This document shows, one piece after another, positions 35,501 to 45,117 of a stretch of 64,000 bases of DNA. Within the stretch, counting starts at the first letter, position 1; each line of letters opens with the position of its first letter. The DNA comes from Saliniramus fredricksonii (GTDB lineage: Bacteria; Pseudomonadota; Alphaproteobacteria; Rhizobiales; Beijerinckiaceae): positions 372,001-436,000 of the forward strand of contig NZ_FMBM01000002.1 of assembly GCF_900094735.1 (NCBI RefSeq). Reading direction: 5' to 3'. The position numbers were made by a program, and so were the translations under genes. The notes beneath the pieces were generated by a model. That model ran no database searches. It saw only the letters and a list, made by a program, of their open reading frames with translations, and had not been told where the DNA came from.

Positions 35501-35761
35501 TCAGCCCTGATCGGAGGGTGGCTGGCGCTCGCGCGTGGCTTTCCCGGCACGGCGCAGGGGCTGCGCCGCATTCGCGGCTTCGGTGCGGGCCATTTCCAGA
35601 AAATAGCTGAGCAAGGGCAGATCGGCCCGGCGCGCCATCATGCTCAGTTCCGCAGTGAGCGCCGCGATATAGCGTGCGGTTTCGAGTTGATCCGGCCCCT
35701 CGGACGGCGCTTGCCGCGCCGTCTTGTCCGAATCCTGATTCTTGCGCTTTGGCAAAGGCAT
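35501..35761 (-). CDS. conserved small hypothetical protein
   Basis: The 86-residue soluble protein begins MPLPKRKNQDSDKTARQAP. It has a helical core (about 25-65, LETARYIAALTAELSMMAR with ADLPLLSYFLEMA) between polar ends. This type of short protein accompanies dprA or related genes in Rhizobiales, but no function is known to me. The start at 35761 leaves the helical core complete. Two overlapping CAT triplets make the exact start uncertain. Confidence 0.6.
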   Translation of the reverse strand: MPLPKRKNQDSDKTARQAPSEGPDQLETARYIAALTAELSMMARRADLPLLSYFLEMARTEAANAAQPLRRAGKATRERQPPSDQG

Positions 35762-35920
35762 GCATGACCCCGAGGCTCGAACCACCGGCAGCGCGGCATG
35801 CGCGTGACCGGTCGTTTTGCAACCTATATTAGATGCAAATCAATTTACATCAAAAAGTTGCATCGTGTCGACGGTTTTTCGCGCGGTTGTGCAAAATTCT
35901 GAATTGTGCGTGTACGGCTG
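35762..35920. other. intergenic region, no gene seen
   Basis: These 159 bases separate two minus-strand genes and are locally AT-rich (35820-35910). They probably contain the promoter of the small hypothetical gene. No terminator hairpin with a T tract is clear. Confidence 0.4.
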
Positions 35921-36850
35921 TCAGGCGATCAGAAGTGTTATCATAATCGGCATCGTCAAGATCGCCAGAAGTGTTTGCAGCGTGATGATCTCCGCCATCA
36001 AGGGCGCGTCGCCCCCCATCTGCTTTGCGAGAATATAGCCGCCGCTGGCCGTGGGCACGGTGGTGGCGATGGCGACGATGGCGAGATCGTCGCCGCTTAC
36101 GCCGGCCAGCCGCGCGATGGTGATCGCGATCACGGGCAGGAGGAACAGCTTCAGCCCGATCGAGAGCCAGTGCGGCGCCCGCGGGCGGGCCAGGCGACGC
36201 ATGTCGAGCCCGGCCCCGACCACCAGCAGGCCGGCTGCGAGCGCTGCATCACCGAGTATGCCGATGGTGCTTCCAATGAAGTCGGGAATCGGCAGGCCGG
36301 TCACATTGAGCACGATCCCCGTGACCGACGACCAGATGAACGGGTTGGTCACGATCGTGCGTGCGATCATGGCCGGGCTCTGTGGCGTGCCGGAGGCGTA
36401 GCGTACGAGCACGCCGATGGCGAGCAGGTTGAGCAACGGAATCATCGCCGCTACCGCGACCGCCATCAGCGCGAGCCCGATCTCGCCATACATCGCCCCA
36501 GCCACGGCAAGCCCCACGAAGGTGTTCCAGCGCGTGCAGCCTTGAAACAGCGAGGTGAAGGCCGGCCCGTCGATGCGCAGACGCGCGAGCAGGGCGCTGC
36601 GCAGGGCGAGCAGCAGCGAGGCGATCAGCAGGATCGCGGCGATCATCGCTCCGCCCATGCCGAGCACCGGCACTTCCGACAGGTCCGCCCGCGCGAGTGT
36701 GTTGATGATGATGGCGGGAAAGAAGATGACATAGGTGATCCGTTCGATCCCCGGCCAGTGGCGCTCCTCCACGAAACCGCTCACGCGCGCGGCCCAGCCG
36801 GCAATGATCACCAGGAATACCGGGACAAGCGAAGCGAGAACGGAACCCAT
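35921..36850 (-). CDS. AEC-family transporter (auxin efflux carrier type)
   Basis: The 309-residue inner-membrane protein has about ten hydrophobic helices in two five-helix halves. It contains FFPAIIINTLAR and the GCTRWNTFVGLAVAG segment typical of AEC proteins such as malonate or amino-acid exporters. ATG at 36850 is chosen because 16 upstream in-frame residues look non-membrane and unrelated. Substrate cannot be read from sequence. The gene is divergent from the DUF1810 gene. Confidence 0.82.
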   Translation of the reverse strand: MGSVLASLVPVFLVIIAGWAARVSGFVEERHWPGIERITYVIFFPAIIINTLARADLSEVPVLGMGGAMIAAILLIASLLLALRSALLARLRIDGPAFTSLFQGCTRWNTFVGLAVAGAMYGEIGLALMAVAVAAMIPLLNLLAIGVLVRYASGTPQSPAMIARTIVTNPFIWSSVTGIVLNVTGLPIPDFIGSTIGILGDAALAAGLLVVGAGLDMRRLARPRAPHWLSIGLKLFLLPVIAITIARLAGVSGDDLAIVAIATTVPTASGGYILAKQMGGDAPLMAEIITLQTLLAILTMPIMITLLIA

Positions 36851-37002
36851 GAAGCTGTCGGCCTTTTGAAATCGCACGATGCAGATATGCAGCGGCACAG
36901 TTCGCCGCAGGCGCAGGCGCTGTCAATGCGCGTTTCGCGATGTGCGATTCGGGGTTCGCGCGTGTCTTTGGGCGGGTAAGGTATCGCCAGGGAGATCATC
37001 CG

Positions 37003-37446
37003 ATGGAGCAAGCCACCTCTCTCGCACGCTTTCTCGAGGCGCAGAAGAATGTCTTCGAAACCGCCTGTGCCGAGCTGGAAGCCGGATGCAAGCGCACGCA
37101 CTGGATGTGGTTCGTGTTTCCGCAATTGCGGGGTCTCGGGCGCAGCCAAACGGCGCATTTCTACGGTATAGCAAATCCGGACGAGGCGCGTGCCTATCTC
37201 GCCGACCCGGTGCTCGGGGCGCGCCTGCGCCACTGCGTGAGGCTTCTGCTGCGGCATCGCGACAAGCCGATCCGCGCCATACTCGGCTCCCCCGATGATC
37301 AAAAGTCACGCTCCCGCCTGACCCTGTTCGAGGCCATCGCCGATGACCCGCGTGATCGTGCGCTTTTCGCCGAGGCGCTCGATGTGTTTCATGGCGGCGC
37401 GCGCGATTCCCGCACGCTGGCGATGCTGGAGGGTGAGCGGGCTTGA
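37003..37446 (+). CDS. DUF1810 family protein
   Basis: The 147-residue cytosolic protein matches DUF1810 across its length (LARFLEAQKNVFETACAEL, HWMWFVFPQLRGLG, HFYGIANPDEARAYL, DDQKSRSRLTLF). The biochemical role is not established. ATG at 37003 with GGAGA upstream gives the normal start, preferred over an earlier in-frame codon at 36940. It is convergent with the next minus-strand gene, 8 bases apart. Confidence 0.85.
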   Translation: MEQATSLARFLEAQKNVFETACAELEAGCKRTHWMWFVFPQLRGLGRSQTAHFYGIANPDEARAYLADPVLGARLRHCVRLLLRHRDKPIRAILGSPDDQKSRSRLTLFEAIADDPRDRALFAEALDVFHGGARDSRTLAMLEGERA

Positions 37447-37454
37447 CGCCTCCT

Positions 37455-38045
37455 CTACCCGCCCATCAACAGCGCCGGCGGATCCTGTGGGCGGAAATCG
37501 CGGGGGCGGTTGAGGCGCACGATCGGCAGCATCTGCCACAGGCCGGCAGCGCCGATGAACAGGCCGATGGCGATCGCCGCCACTTCGCCTTCCCGCAGCG
37601 CGAAGATCACGAAATAGGCGATGGCCAGGAAGATCGCGATCGTCGTCACGATCAGCGCCCCCCAGACGAAGGGCGTGCGCCCGGCTGTGAAGCGCGCCTG
37701 CGGATTGGCTTCGGCGATGGCGGGCAACAGTGCCTTCACGAAGGCGGCATAGGCTTCTTCCTGGCGATCGGCGAAGACCATCGAGCGGAAATTTACCGAA
37801 TGCAGCGACAGGTTTCCCCCGCTCGCGAGCCGCAGGCGGATGCGATAGAGCCTCTGCGCGAAGGAGCGCGGCTCGTAGGTCAGACGCGCCTCGGTGATCT
37901 GCGCAAGCGGTATCGCCTGCTCGCTGCCCAGCCGCTCGACGATCAGTCGGTTCCCGCGCAGCCGGAAAGAAACCGGCATGCTCGCCGGTCGCGGCGCGTG
38001 CAGATAATGGGGTTCGTCTGCTGAAATCTCGTCCTTGCGGGCCAT
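37455..38045 (-). CDS. two-span membrane protein, unknown function
   Basis: The 196-residue protein has a soluble N-terminal part (about 1-125) containing a PH-like beta region (MPVSFRLRGNRLIVER, YEPRSFAQRLYRIRL). Two membrane helices follow near residues 128-150 and 155-175, then a short polar tail. I do not recognise the family. ATG at 38045 is preferred; an ATG 34 codons upstream gives an unlikely leader. Confidence 0.65.
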   Translation of the reverse strand: MARKDEISADEPHYLHAPRPASMPVSFRLRGNRLIVERLGSEQAIPLAQITEARLTYEPRSFAQRLYRIRLRLASGGNLSLHSVNFRSMVFADRQEEAYAAFVKALLPAIAEANPQARFTAGRTPFVWGALIVTTIAIFLAIAYFVIFALREGEVAAIAIGLFIGAAGLWQMLPIVRLNRPRDFRPQDPPALLMGG

Positions 38046-38207
38046 GCTGCCTGTTCCGATGCGCGTCGCCGGTGATCGCAACCCCTGCTTTAGGCGCCCG
38101 GGTGCCGCTCTGGCAAGGATTTGCGCACCCGGCATGCCCGCCATCACAAGGCCTGCGGGGTGTATGTTCCGGTCAGACTTGCCAATGTTTGATTAATGTT
38201 CTATTTT

Positions 38208-38221
38208 GTTCTCATCAATGA
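38208..38221 (+). promoter_or_regulatory. possible LexA-like direct repeat upstream of the radical SAM gene
   Basis: GTTC at 38208-38211 and GTTC at 38218-38221 form a direct repeat with a 6-base AT-rich spacer, 13 bases before the start codon. Alphaproteobacterial LexA binds GTTC-N7-GTTC, so the spacer here is one base short. It is therefore only a candidate SOS site, made interesting by the downstream photolyase-like radical SAM gene. Confidence 0.3.
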
Positions 38222-38233
38222 AGGAGATTCGCG

Positions 38234-39376
38234 ATGAAGCCGAATCATCTGCAACACCGTGACTGGCGCGAACGTCTCGATCAGCGCATTGCTCCGCGCC
38301 CGGCTCCCCTGGATGCGGGGATGCGGCGCGGGCGCGGCGCGCTGACGAACGAGACCGGGCGTTTCGAGCGTGTCACGCGTGAGACTTTCGACGATTCCTG
38401 GGACATTCCCGAGGAGGTCGCGCCGCTGCGCACGGAAGTGACGCATGAGCGCCCCAGGACGATCATCACGCGCAATGCCTCCCCCGATCTCGGTTTCGAC
38501 CGATCGGTCAATCCGTATCGGGGTTGCGAGCATGGTTGTTTCTACTGCTTTGCGCGGCCCAGCCATGCTTATCAGGGACTGTCGGCCGGGCTCGATTTCG
38601 AGACGCGACTCTTCGCCAAGCCTGATGCACCCGCCTTGCTGGAGCGGGAACTGGCGGCGCGCGGCTACAGCCCGCGCACCATCGCCATCGGCACCAATAC
38701 CGACCCGTACCAGCCGATCGAGAAGCGCATGAAGATCACGCGCGGCATTCTGGAAGTGCTCGCGCGCACGCGGCATCCGGTCGGGATCGTCACCAAATCC
38801 GGGCTCGTGACCCGCGATCTCGACATTCTCGGGCCGATGGCCGAGCAGGGCCTCGTCAAGGTGGCGATCTCGCTGACGACGCTCGATCCGCGCCTCTCGC
38901 GCAAGATGGAGCCAAGGGCGGCGGCGCCGGGCGTGCGGCTCGAGACCATCCGGCGGCTGCGTGCTGAGGGGATTCCGGTCAGCGTCCTGGTGGCGCCGGT
39001 CGTGCCGGCCATCAACGATCACGAGATCGAGCGCCTGCTCGACGCCGCCTATGAAGCCGGCGCCCGCGAGGCGGGTTACGTCATGCTGCGCCTGCCGCAT
39101 GAGGTGAAGGCGCTGGCGCGCGACTGGCTCGCCGAGCATTTCCCCCAGCGCGCACAGCACGTGATGTCGCTGGTGCAGGACATGCAGGGCGGCAAGGATT
39201 ACGATTCCCGCTGGGGCGTGCGCCAGAGCGGTACCGGGCCGATCGCCTGGGCGATCGGGCGGCGCTTCGAGATCGCGGCCAACCGGCTTGGTTTCAATGC
39301 GGAACGCGTGAGACTGCGCACCGATCTGTTCTGCAAGCCGGCCCGCTCGGCACCTGGCCAGCTGGCGCTGTTCTGA
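38234..39376 (+). CDS. PA0069-family (spore photoproduct lyase-like) radical SAM protein
   Basis: The 380-residue protein carries the radical SAM motif CEHGCFYC (CX3CX2C, near residue 95). Flanking NPYRG, ARPSHAY and TNTDPYQPIE segments are typical of the PA0069/Rv2578c group. The group is related to spore photoproduct lyase but its reaction is not established; nucleic-acid repair is a common guess. A strong AAGGAG precedes the ATG by 8 bases. The gene stands alone and converges on guaC. Confidence 0.88.
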   Translation: MKPNHLQHRDWRERLDQRIAPRPAPLDAGMRRGRGALTNETGRFERVTRETFDDSWDIPEEVAPLRTEVTHERPRTIITRNASPDLGFDRSVNPYRGCEHGCFYCFARPSHAYQGLSAGLDFETRLFAKPDAPALLERELAARGYSPRTIAIGTNTDPYQPIEKRMKITRGILEVLARTRHPVGIVTKSGLVTRDLDILGPMAEQGLVKVAISLTTLDPRLSRKMEPRAAAPGVRLETIRRLRAEGIPVSVLVAPVVPAINDHEIERLLDAAYEAGAREAGYVMLRLPHEVKALARDWLAEHFPQRAQHVMSLVQDMQGGKDYDSRWGVRQSGTGPIAWAIGRRFEIAANRLGFNAERVRLRTDLFCKPARSAPGQLALF

Positions 39377-39413
39377 GCGCCATGATCCCGGCTTCCCGCA
39401 ACCCGCGCCCGTC

Positions 39414-40457
39414 TCACTGTCCGAACACGGTGTTGAGCTGGGCGCCGACCATGACGAAGGTGGTGCGCTTGGGCACCTCCTTGAGCCGGGTGGCGCCAAT
39501 ATAGGTCATCATCGAACGCACGCCGCCCGTGATTTCCTGCATCGTATCATCGACCGGGCCGCGATAGGCCACCTCGACCGTCTTGCCTTCCGAGGCACGG
39601 TAATGCGCGACGCCGCCGGAATATTTCTTCATCGCGGTATCGGAGGACATGCCGTAGAAGACCATGGATTTCGCGCCGCGCTCACCGTCGATCTCATCGT
39701 AGACGATTTCGCCCTCGCATTCGTCGTGGCCCGCGAGCATGCCGCCGAGCATGACGAAATCCGCGCCGCCGCCATAGGCCTTGGCGATGTCGCCCGGTAC
39801 GGTGCAGCCGCCATCGGCGCAGACCAGCCCCTTGAGTCCGTGAGCCGCATCGGCGCATTCGATCACGGCGGAGAGTTGCGGATAGCCCACCCCGGTCATC
39901 TTGCGTGTGGTACAGACCGAACCGGGGCCGATTCCCACCTTGACAATATCGGCGCCGGCGAGGACCAGCGCCTCGGTCATGTCGCCGGTCACCACATTGC
40001 CCGCCATGATCACCGCATCCGGATTCTCATCCCGCGCCTGCGCGACCATCTCGACGAATTTCTCGGTATAGCCGTTGGCGACGTCCAGGCAGATCATGCC
40101 GATCGGCGCGCGGCGCTTGACGGCGCGAAACTTCTCCCAGTCGGCCTCCGCCGTGCCGAGGGAATAAAAGGCGTGCTGCGGCTCGCCGCTTGCAAAAAAA
40201 TCGACGAGCAGGTCTTCCGGATAATGCTTGTGCAAAGCCACGAGCGCGCCGTGACGTGCGAGCGCGCGGGCCATCGGTATCGTGCCCACGACATCCATAT
40301 TCGCCGCGATCATCGGGAAGCCACGCCATTCCCGACCCGTATGGGCGAAACGGAAGGCGCGCTCGATCTCGACCTCGGCGCGTGAGCCGAGCGTCGAGCG
40401 CTTGGGGCGGATCAGCACGTCCTTGAAGTCGAGTTTCGGTTCGTTTTCGATGCGCAT
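39414..40457 (-). CDS. guaC: GMP reductase
   Basis: The 347-residue enzyme, the same length as E. coli GuaC, reduces GMP to IMP with NADPH. The catalytic-cysteine loop [17 protein letters not shown] is at about residues 181-197, and [17 protein letters not shown] and the [12 protein letters not shown] flap of the GMPR branch are all present. These features separate it from IMP dehydrogenase, and no CBS domains are inserted. It feeds purine salvage. The gene is monocistronic. Confidence 0.93.
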   Translation of the reverse strand: MRIENEPKLDFKDVLIRPKRSTLGSRAEVEIERAFRFAHTGREWRGFPMIAANMDVVGTIPMARALARHGALVALHKHYPEDLLVDFFASGEPQHAFYSLGTAEADWEKFRAVKRRAPIGMICLDVANGYTEKFVEMVAQARDENPDAVIMAGNVVTGDMTEALVLAGADIVKVGIGPGSVCTTRKMTGVGYPQLSAVIECADAAHGLKGLVCADGGCTVPGDIAKAYGGGADFVMLGGMLAGHDECEGEIVYDEIDGERGAKSMVFYGMSSDTAMKKYSGGVAHYRASEGKTVEVAYRGPVDDTMQEITGGVRSMMTYIGATRLKEVPKRTTFVMVGAQLNTVFGQ

Positions 40458-40656
40458 GGCGTTACTCGTCCGGTCGTTGCAGGTCGGCCCGCCGTCTTCC
40501 CCGGCGTCACAGGAATGATCCTAGCATGCCTGCGGCGGCTTATCGCAAGGGGTAACCGGGGAGGGTCATGATGCGCGCAAATGCCAGCGGCGATGCGTCA
40601 TCTTCCCCTGCATGTGCGTTGCCTTATGCTGAAATCGTTCGGAGAAAGGTATCGCC

Positions 40657-40959
40657 ATGCGCGAACTGTACCGCAAGCCACTGATCAGGCTTTTCATTCT
40701 CAACGGCGCCTTCGGTGCATTGCTCGGCGTGGCATTCGTGGTGCTGGCCCTTGCTTTCGATCTGCGCGGATTGTGGACGCTGGTCTCCAATTCCGATGTC
40801 GCGCTTCTGGCCGTGGCGATTCTGACGCTCAGCGTCTCGGCGACATTTGCCGGTGCGGCGATCGGCACTGCGGTGATGCTCCTGCCGGAGCGGGAGGAAG
40901 ACGACAAGGCTTACGGCGGTGTCGATGCCGATGGGAATCCGCGACGGCCTCGCCGATGA
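40657..40959 (+). CDS. small two-span membrane protein, unknown
   Basis: The 100-residue protein has two strongly hydrophobic helices at about residues 14-36 and 48-74 and an acidic, Arg-ending tail (REEDDKAYGGVDADG). No family is recognised. GGAGAAAGG lies upstream of the ATG and the product is clearly membrane-like, which supports a real gene. It lies alone between guaC and the first chemoreceptor gene. Confidence 0.65.
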   Translation: MRELYRKPLIRLFILNGAFGALLGVAFVVLALAFDLRGLWTLVSNSDVALLAVAILTLSVSATFAGAAIGTAVMLLPEREEDDKAYGGVDADGNPRRPRR

Positions 40960-41100
40960 ACAGGTCGATACTTCACATTGATTGGTGGCTTCCCTAGAGG
41001 AATTTGCGATGAATCGCAATTCGGGCAGCGTGGCCGTAAGCTCCGGTAAAGCATTGATTGATAACTCGGTGGTCGGCCAATTCTCCTGCCGGGGGTTACC

Positions 41101-42861
41101 ATGCTTGCCAGACTATCCGTTTCGCTGAAAGCGGTCGCAATCGTCTTCCTGATGGCGATCGCGACGCTCGCCATCGCCTTCACAGCCTATCAGGGTCTCG
41201 ACACGCTCGCGCAGGGTGCGCAGGAAATCCATGGCAAGACCGGTGAGGTGCGCCGCGCCGGGGCGCTGAGCGAGAACGCGATCGAACTTTCGCGCGCGGA
41301 GATGGAAATCGCCTCCAACCCCTCGCGCGTGGCGATGATCATCCCTGCGATCGAGGAGGCCGACGCCGCCTTCCGCGCCGAACTCGATGCACTGACGGCG
41401 AGCGCCGATGCCGCCCAGGCCGCGCTGCTGGAAGAGGTCGCGCGGCTTTACGGTCAATACCATGAGGGTGTGCGCGAAACCATCGACATGGCCGAGACCT
41501 TCGCGACATCGGATATCGTCGAGAGCCAGCTCTACGTGCTGGGGACGATCGATCGCAATCGCAATTTCATGGCAGAGCTGCGCGAAGGTCTGGCCGCATT
41601 CACGGATCACACCGATCGCGAGAGCGCCGCAGTGGCCGACCGTGCCGGTGCTGTTGCGACGAACACGGTGTCCATGCTCGTGGCGATTGCACTTGCGGGC
41701 ATCCTCGGCGGTGCGTTGGCCGGGCTCGCCATCGCCCATTTCGGCATTGCCCGTCCCCTGCATCGCAGCGTCGCGGATATCCGCCGGCTCGCTTCCGGCG
41801 AATTCGACATCGCGATTTCCGGCATGAAGCGCCGCGACGAAGTCGGTGCGATTGCCCGTGGCATCGGTGATTTCCGCGCATCCCTCGCCGCGAAGGCCGA
41901 GGCTGATCGCCGGATGGAGCAGGAGCGCGAGGCTGTGCTGGCCGTCGAGCGCCGCAAGGCGACGGAGGATCTTGCTGCGCGGTTCGAGGAAGCGGTGGGC
42001 TCCATCGTCAATGGTGTCGCGGAAGCCGCCGCCGAGCTCGAACAGGCCGCGCAGGCCCTTACCGGCGCCTCGCAGACATCGCGCGAGCGCGCCACCAGTG
42101 TCGCGGCAGCGTCTGAGCAGGCCTCGGCCAATGTCGGCATGGTCGCGGCCGCTGCCGAGGAACTGGCCTCCTCGGTGGACGAAATTGGCCGCCAGGTCAG
42201 CCAGTCCACGGAGATTTCCCGCGTGGCGCAGGATCGTGCGAGCGGCACCGTGACGCAGGTGCGCACCATGGCCGATACCGCCCAGCGCATCGGCGACATC
42301 GTCGCCCTGATCGAGCAGATCGCCGACCAGACCAACCTGCTCGCGCTCAACGCCACCATCGAGGCGGCACGGGCCGGCGAGGCCGGCAAGGGCTTCGCGG
42401 TCGTGGCGGCGGAGGTGAAGAACCTCGCCGATCAGACCGCGAAAGCGACGACGGAGATCAGCGGCCAGATCGCCGATATCCAGGCTGCCACCTCGGGCTC
42501 CGCCGAATCGATCACCGGCGTCGCCGAGACCATCTCCAGCCTCGCCGGCATTGCCGGGGCGATCGCGGCGGCGGTGGAAGAGCAGGGTTCGGCCACGCAG
42601 GAGATCGCACGTAACGTGCAGCAGGCATCGGCTGGTACGCACGAGGTCTCGCAGAGCATCGACGGGGTGCGCGCTTCCGCCGAGCACTCGAGCGATGCGG
42701 CGAATCGCGTGCAGAACTCTGCCGAGCGGCTGGCGCGCGAATCCGATTCCCTCAAGGGGGCGGTCGATGATTTTCTTCGCGCGATCGTCGGCAAGGGCGA
42801 GGCGCAGGGCGATGCCCGGGAAGGCGAATCCAGGCCGGGAACCACGGCAAAAGCCGTCTGA
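41101..42861 (+). CDS. methyl-accepting chemotaxis protein (HAMP and MCP signal domains)
   Basis: The 586-residue inner-membrane receptor has TM1 at about 6-30, a periplasmic four-helix-type sensor (31-185), TM2 at about 186-212, HAMP (about 213-265) and a cytoplasmic MA domain. The conserved hairpin tip is [20 protein letters not shown] (about residues 416-435). It should signal to CheA/CheW, which are not in this window. The Dpp-type peptide importer begins 347 bases downstream and a second receptor closes the same cluster. Confidence 0.9.
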   Translation: MLARLSVSLKAVAIVFLMAIATLAIAFTAYQGLDTLAQGAQEIHGKTGEVRRAGALSENAIELSRAEMEIASNPSRVAMIIPAIEEADAAFRAELDALTASADAAQAALLEEVARLYGQYHEGVRETIDMAETFATSDIVESQLYVLGTIDRNRNFMAELREGLAAFTDHTDRESAAVADRAGAVATNTVSMLVAIALAGILGGALAGLAIAHFGIARPLHRSVADIRRLASGEFDIAISGMKRRDEVGAIARGIGDFRASLAAKAEADRRMEQEREAVLAVERRKATEDLAARFEEAVGSIVNGVAEAAAELEQAAQALTGASQTSRERATSVAAASEQASANVGMVAAAAEELASSVDEIGRQVSQSTEISRVAQDRASGTVTQVRTMADTAQRIGDIVALIEQIADQTNLLALNATIEAARAGEAGKGFAVVAAEVKNLADQTAKATTEISGQIADIQAATSGSAESITGVAETISSLAGIAGAIAAAVEEQGSATQEIARNVQQASAGTHEVSQSIDGVRASAEHSSDAANRVQNSAERLARESDSLKGAVDDFLRAIVGKGEAQGDAREGESRPGTTAKAV

Positions 42862-43208
42862 GCAGCTGCTGCATCCCGTCTGGCTGCCGGGTTTCCGCAA
42901 ATCTGCCCCGAATTTGACACAGTCTCCCGGGGCGCTATCCTCTTGTCATGGGTGGTGACGCGTCGGACCTGATTTTGGCGCATCACCACCTTCGACGTCT
43001 CACGTAGTCGAGCGACCGTGTCCGTCGCGGTGATGATTTGCCGCGTCACCAAGACGCTTATCCAGCCGGGATTTCCGGATTCGGCTGTTGCGACGTTTGC
43101 GCGCCATCCGGCGTTCGCTCTGTCCGGCTCACGAGACACAGGATCAGACCGCCCGGCATGGATCGATGACGATCTGACGGGCAGAAGCTGACGGTAAAGA
43201 GGACGACG
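42862..43208 (+). promoter_or_regulatory. promoter region of the peptide importer
   Basis: These 347 bases carry no supported gene. TTGACA at 42914-42919 and TATCCT at 42936-42941, 16 bases apart, make a sigma-70-type promoter candidate with a leader of about 260 bases. Inverted blocks in the leader (GGTGGTGACGCG near 42953 and CGCATCACCACC near 42980) can pair, so a structured leader is possible. AGAGGA precedes the downstream ATG. Confidence 0.45.
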
Positions 43209-44912
43209 ATGACCAGGAAGACCCCCGATACCGAGCGTCTCGATGCGAATGAGCGCGCACAACTCGCCGAACACCATCCTCAACTGCCGAAACTCGCGGA
43301 TGCGCTCGGTCAGGGCAAGGCCAGCCGCCGTGAATTCCTGCGTACGGCGACGCTGCTCGGCCTCTCTGCCGGAATCGCCTACGGCATGGCTGGCAAGATC
43401 ACCGGTGACGGTTTCGTGCCGCGTGCGCAGGCCCAGGACGGCACGCCGCAACGCGGCGGCGTGCTGCGCGTCTCGATGAACATCAAGGAAATCTCCGATC
43501 CCGCCACGATCGACTGGTCGGAGAAGGGCAATACCCTGCGTCACGTGCTCGAGCCGCTGGTGCGCATTTCCAGTGACAATCTTGCTGTGCCGCATCTGGC
43601 AGAGAGCTGGAGCGCGTCGGAGGATCTGCGCAGCTGGACCTTCAATCTGCGCCGCGGCGTGAAATGGTCCAATGGTGACGATTTCACCGCTGATGACGTC
43701 ATCGCCAATTTCGAGCGCTGGATGGATCCGGGCGTGGGCTCGTCCAATTACGGACGCTTCTCGGCCCTGCGCGAGAGCAACGACGACGGTTCGCGCATGG
43801 CGGAAGGCGCCATCCGCAAGATCGATGACCATACGGTCGAGTTCAATCTGCGCGTGCCCTTCCTTGCCTTCCCCGAGAGCATGGGTGATTATCCCGCCCT
43901 GATCGCCCACCGCTCTTTCCAGGGCGGCAACTGGGCTGATGAGCCGATCGGTACCGGTCCGTTCGAACTCACCCGCTTCGCCGTCGGTGAACGCGCCACA
44001 TTCGCGCGCCGCGAGGATGACTGGTGGGGTGGCGAGGTCTATCTCGACGGGATCGACTATATCGACCACGGCGACGACCCGGCAGCGCCCTTCGCGGCTC
44101 TGGCTTCGGATCAGGTCGATCTGCTCTACCGTTTGAATGTGGAGCAGATGCCGGCAGCCGAGAACATGCCGTCCATGGTGATCTACGAAGCGCAGACCGC
44201 GCAAACCGGTGTAGCACGCATGAAGGTCGATGAGGCGCCCTTCGACGATCCGCGTGTGCGCCGCGCGATCCAGGCCTGTGTGGATCACGACCGGCTCTTG
44301 CAGATCGCCTATCAGGGGCTCGGCGTTCCTGGTGAGGATCATCACGTCGCGCAAATCCATCCCGAATACGCCGATATCGGCGCACCGCAGCAGGATTATG
44401 ATCGCGCCCGCGAATTGCTCGCCGAGGCCGGCTACGAGGACGGGCTCGAGATCACCATCGACTGCGTCGCCCAGCCGACCTGGGAGCCCAATACCTGTGA
44501 GGCGCTGGTCGAGATGTTGCGTCCTGCCGGCATCAATCTCGGCGTCAACATCATGCCGGGCGGCACCTATTGGGACCGCTGGACGACCACGCCTTTCGGC
44601 TTCACCAGCTGGACGCACCGCCCCCTCGGCACGCAGGTGCTCAGCCTCGGCTATCGCTCCGGCGTGCCGTGGAACGAATCCGGTTACGCGAATCCGGATT
44701 TTGATGCGCTGCTCGACGAGGCCGAGGCCACTCTCGATGTGGATGCCCGCCGCGAGATCATGGCGCAGCTGCAAACCATGTTGCAGGAGGATGCGGTCTT
44801 CGTGCAGCCCTACTGGCGCTCGATCCACACAGCCGGCAGCCCCCGCGTGAAGGGCTATTCCCACCATCCGGCGGAGGAACACCATTTCGAAACGGTGTGG
44901 CTCGAAGCCTGA
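43209..44912 (+). CDS. peptide ABC transporter substrate-binding protein (DppA-like, Tat signal)
   Basis: The 567-residue periplasmic protein is of SBP family 5 (peptide/nickel type). It carries a twin-arginine signal, SRREFLRTATLLGLS, at about residues 40-54 after an extended polar N-terminus, with likely cleavage after AQAQD. Typical motifs are LVRISSDNLAVPHLAESW and LRRGVKWSNGDDFTADDV. It delivers di- or oligopeptides or related solutes to the two permeases downstream; the exact ligand is unknown. Such proteins can also present ligand to chemoreceptors, of interest because two receptor genes flank this operon. Confidence 0.88.
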   Translation: MTRKTPDTERLDANERAQLAEHHPQLPKLADALGQGKASRREFLRTATLLGLSAGIAYGMAGKITGDGFVPRAQAQDGTPQRGGVLRVSMNIKEISDPATIDWSEKGNTLRHVLEPLVRISSDNLAVPHLAESWSASEDLRSWTFNLRRGVKWSNGDDFTADDVIANFERWMDPGVGSSNYGRFSALRESNDDGSRMAEGAIRKIDDHTVEFNLRVPFLAFPESMGDYPALIAHRSFQGGNWADEPIGTGPFELTRFAVGERATFARREDDWWGGEVYLDGIDYIDHGDDPAAPFAALASDQVDLLYRLNVEQMPAAENMPSMVIYEAQTAQTGVARMKVDEAPFDDPRVRRAIQACVDHDRLLQIAYQGLGVPGEDHHVAQIHPEYADIGAPQQDYDRARELLAEAGYEDGLEITIDCVAQPTWEPNTCEALVEMLRPAGINLGVNIMPGGTYWDRWTTTPFGFTSWTHRPLGTQVLSLGYRSGVPWNESGYANPDFDALLDEAEATLDVDARREIMAQLQTMLQEDAVFVQPYWRSIHTAGSPRVKGYSHHPAEEHHFETVWLEA

Positions 44913-44937
44913 TGCGCATCTTGCAAGAAGCGCGCGA

Positions 44938-45059
44938 TTTCCCTCCCCTCAGGGGAGGGATCAAGGGTGGGGTGGCCCCGGTGCAAAATCTTCGACGGGG
45001 GAGTGCGACGCGCGCGTTTCTCCCCACCCTCAATCCCTCCCCGCCGGGGAGGGAGGTCT
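44938..45059. repeat. inverted palindromic element between binding-protein and permease genes
   Basis: Outer arms GGGATCAAGGGTGGGG (44957-44972) and CCCCACCCTCAATCCC (45022-45037) pair at 14 of 16 positions. Each is extended by its own small hairpin, CTCCCCTCAGGGGAG on the left and CTCCCCGCCGGGGAG on the right. The sequence resembles the tandem elements at 29597-29945. In this position it may weaken transcription after the binding-protein gene or protect its mRNA 3' end. Confidence 0.75.
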
Positions 45060-45117
45060 GGTGCGTGCTTCATGAAGGCGGCGCTCGGGCAGCAATATCC
45101 ATCAGGAAATCCCGCTC

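Noticed and set aside
42432-44885. 817-codon antisense frame across the chemoreceptor end and the peptide-binding protein gene
   Set aside because: It spans two well-supported genes and the intergenic region, has no ribosome binding site and is Arg/Ala/His-rich as expected for a shadow frame.
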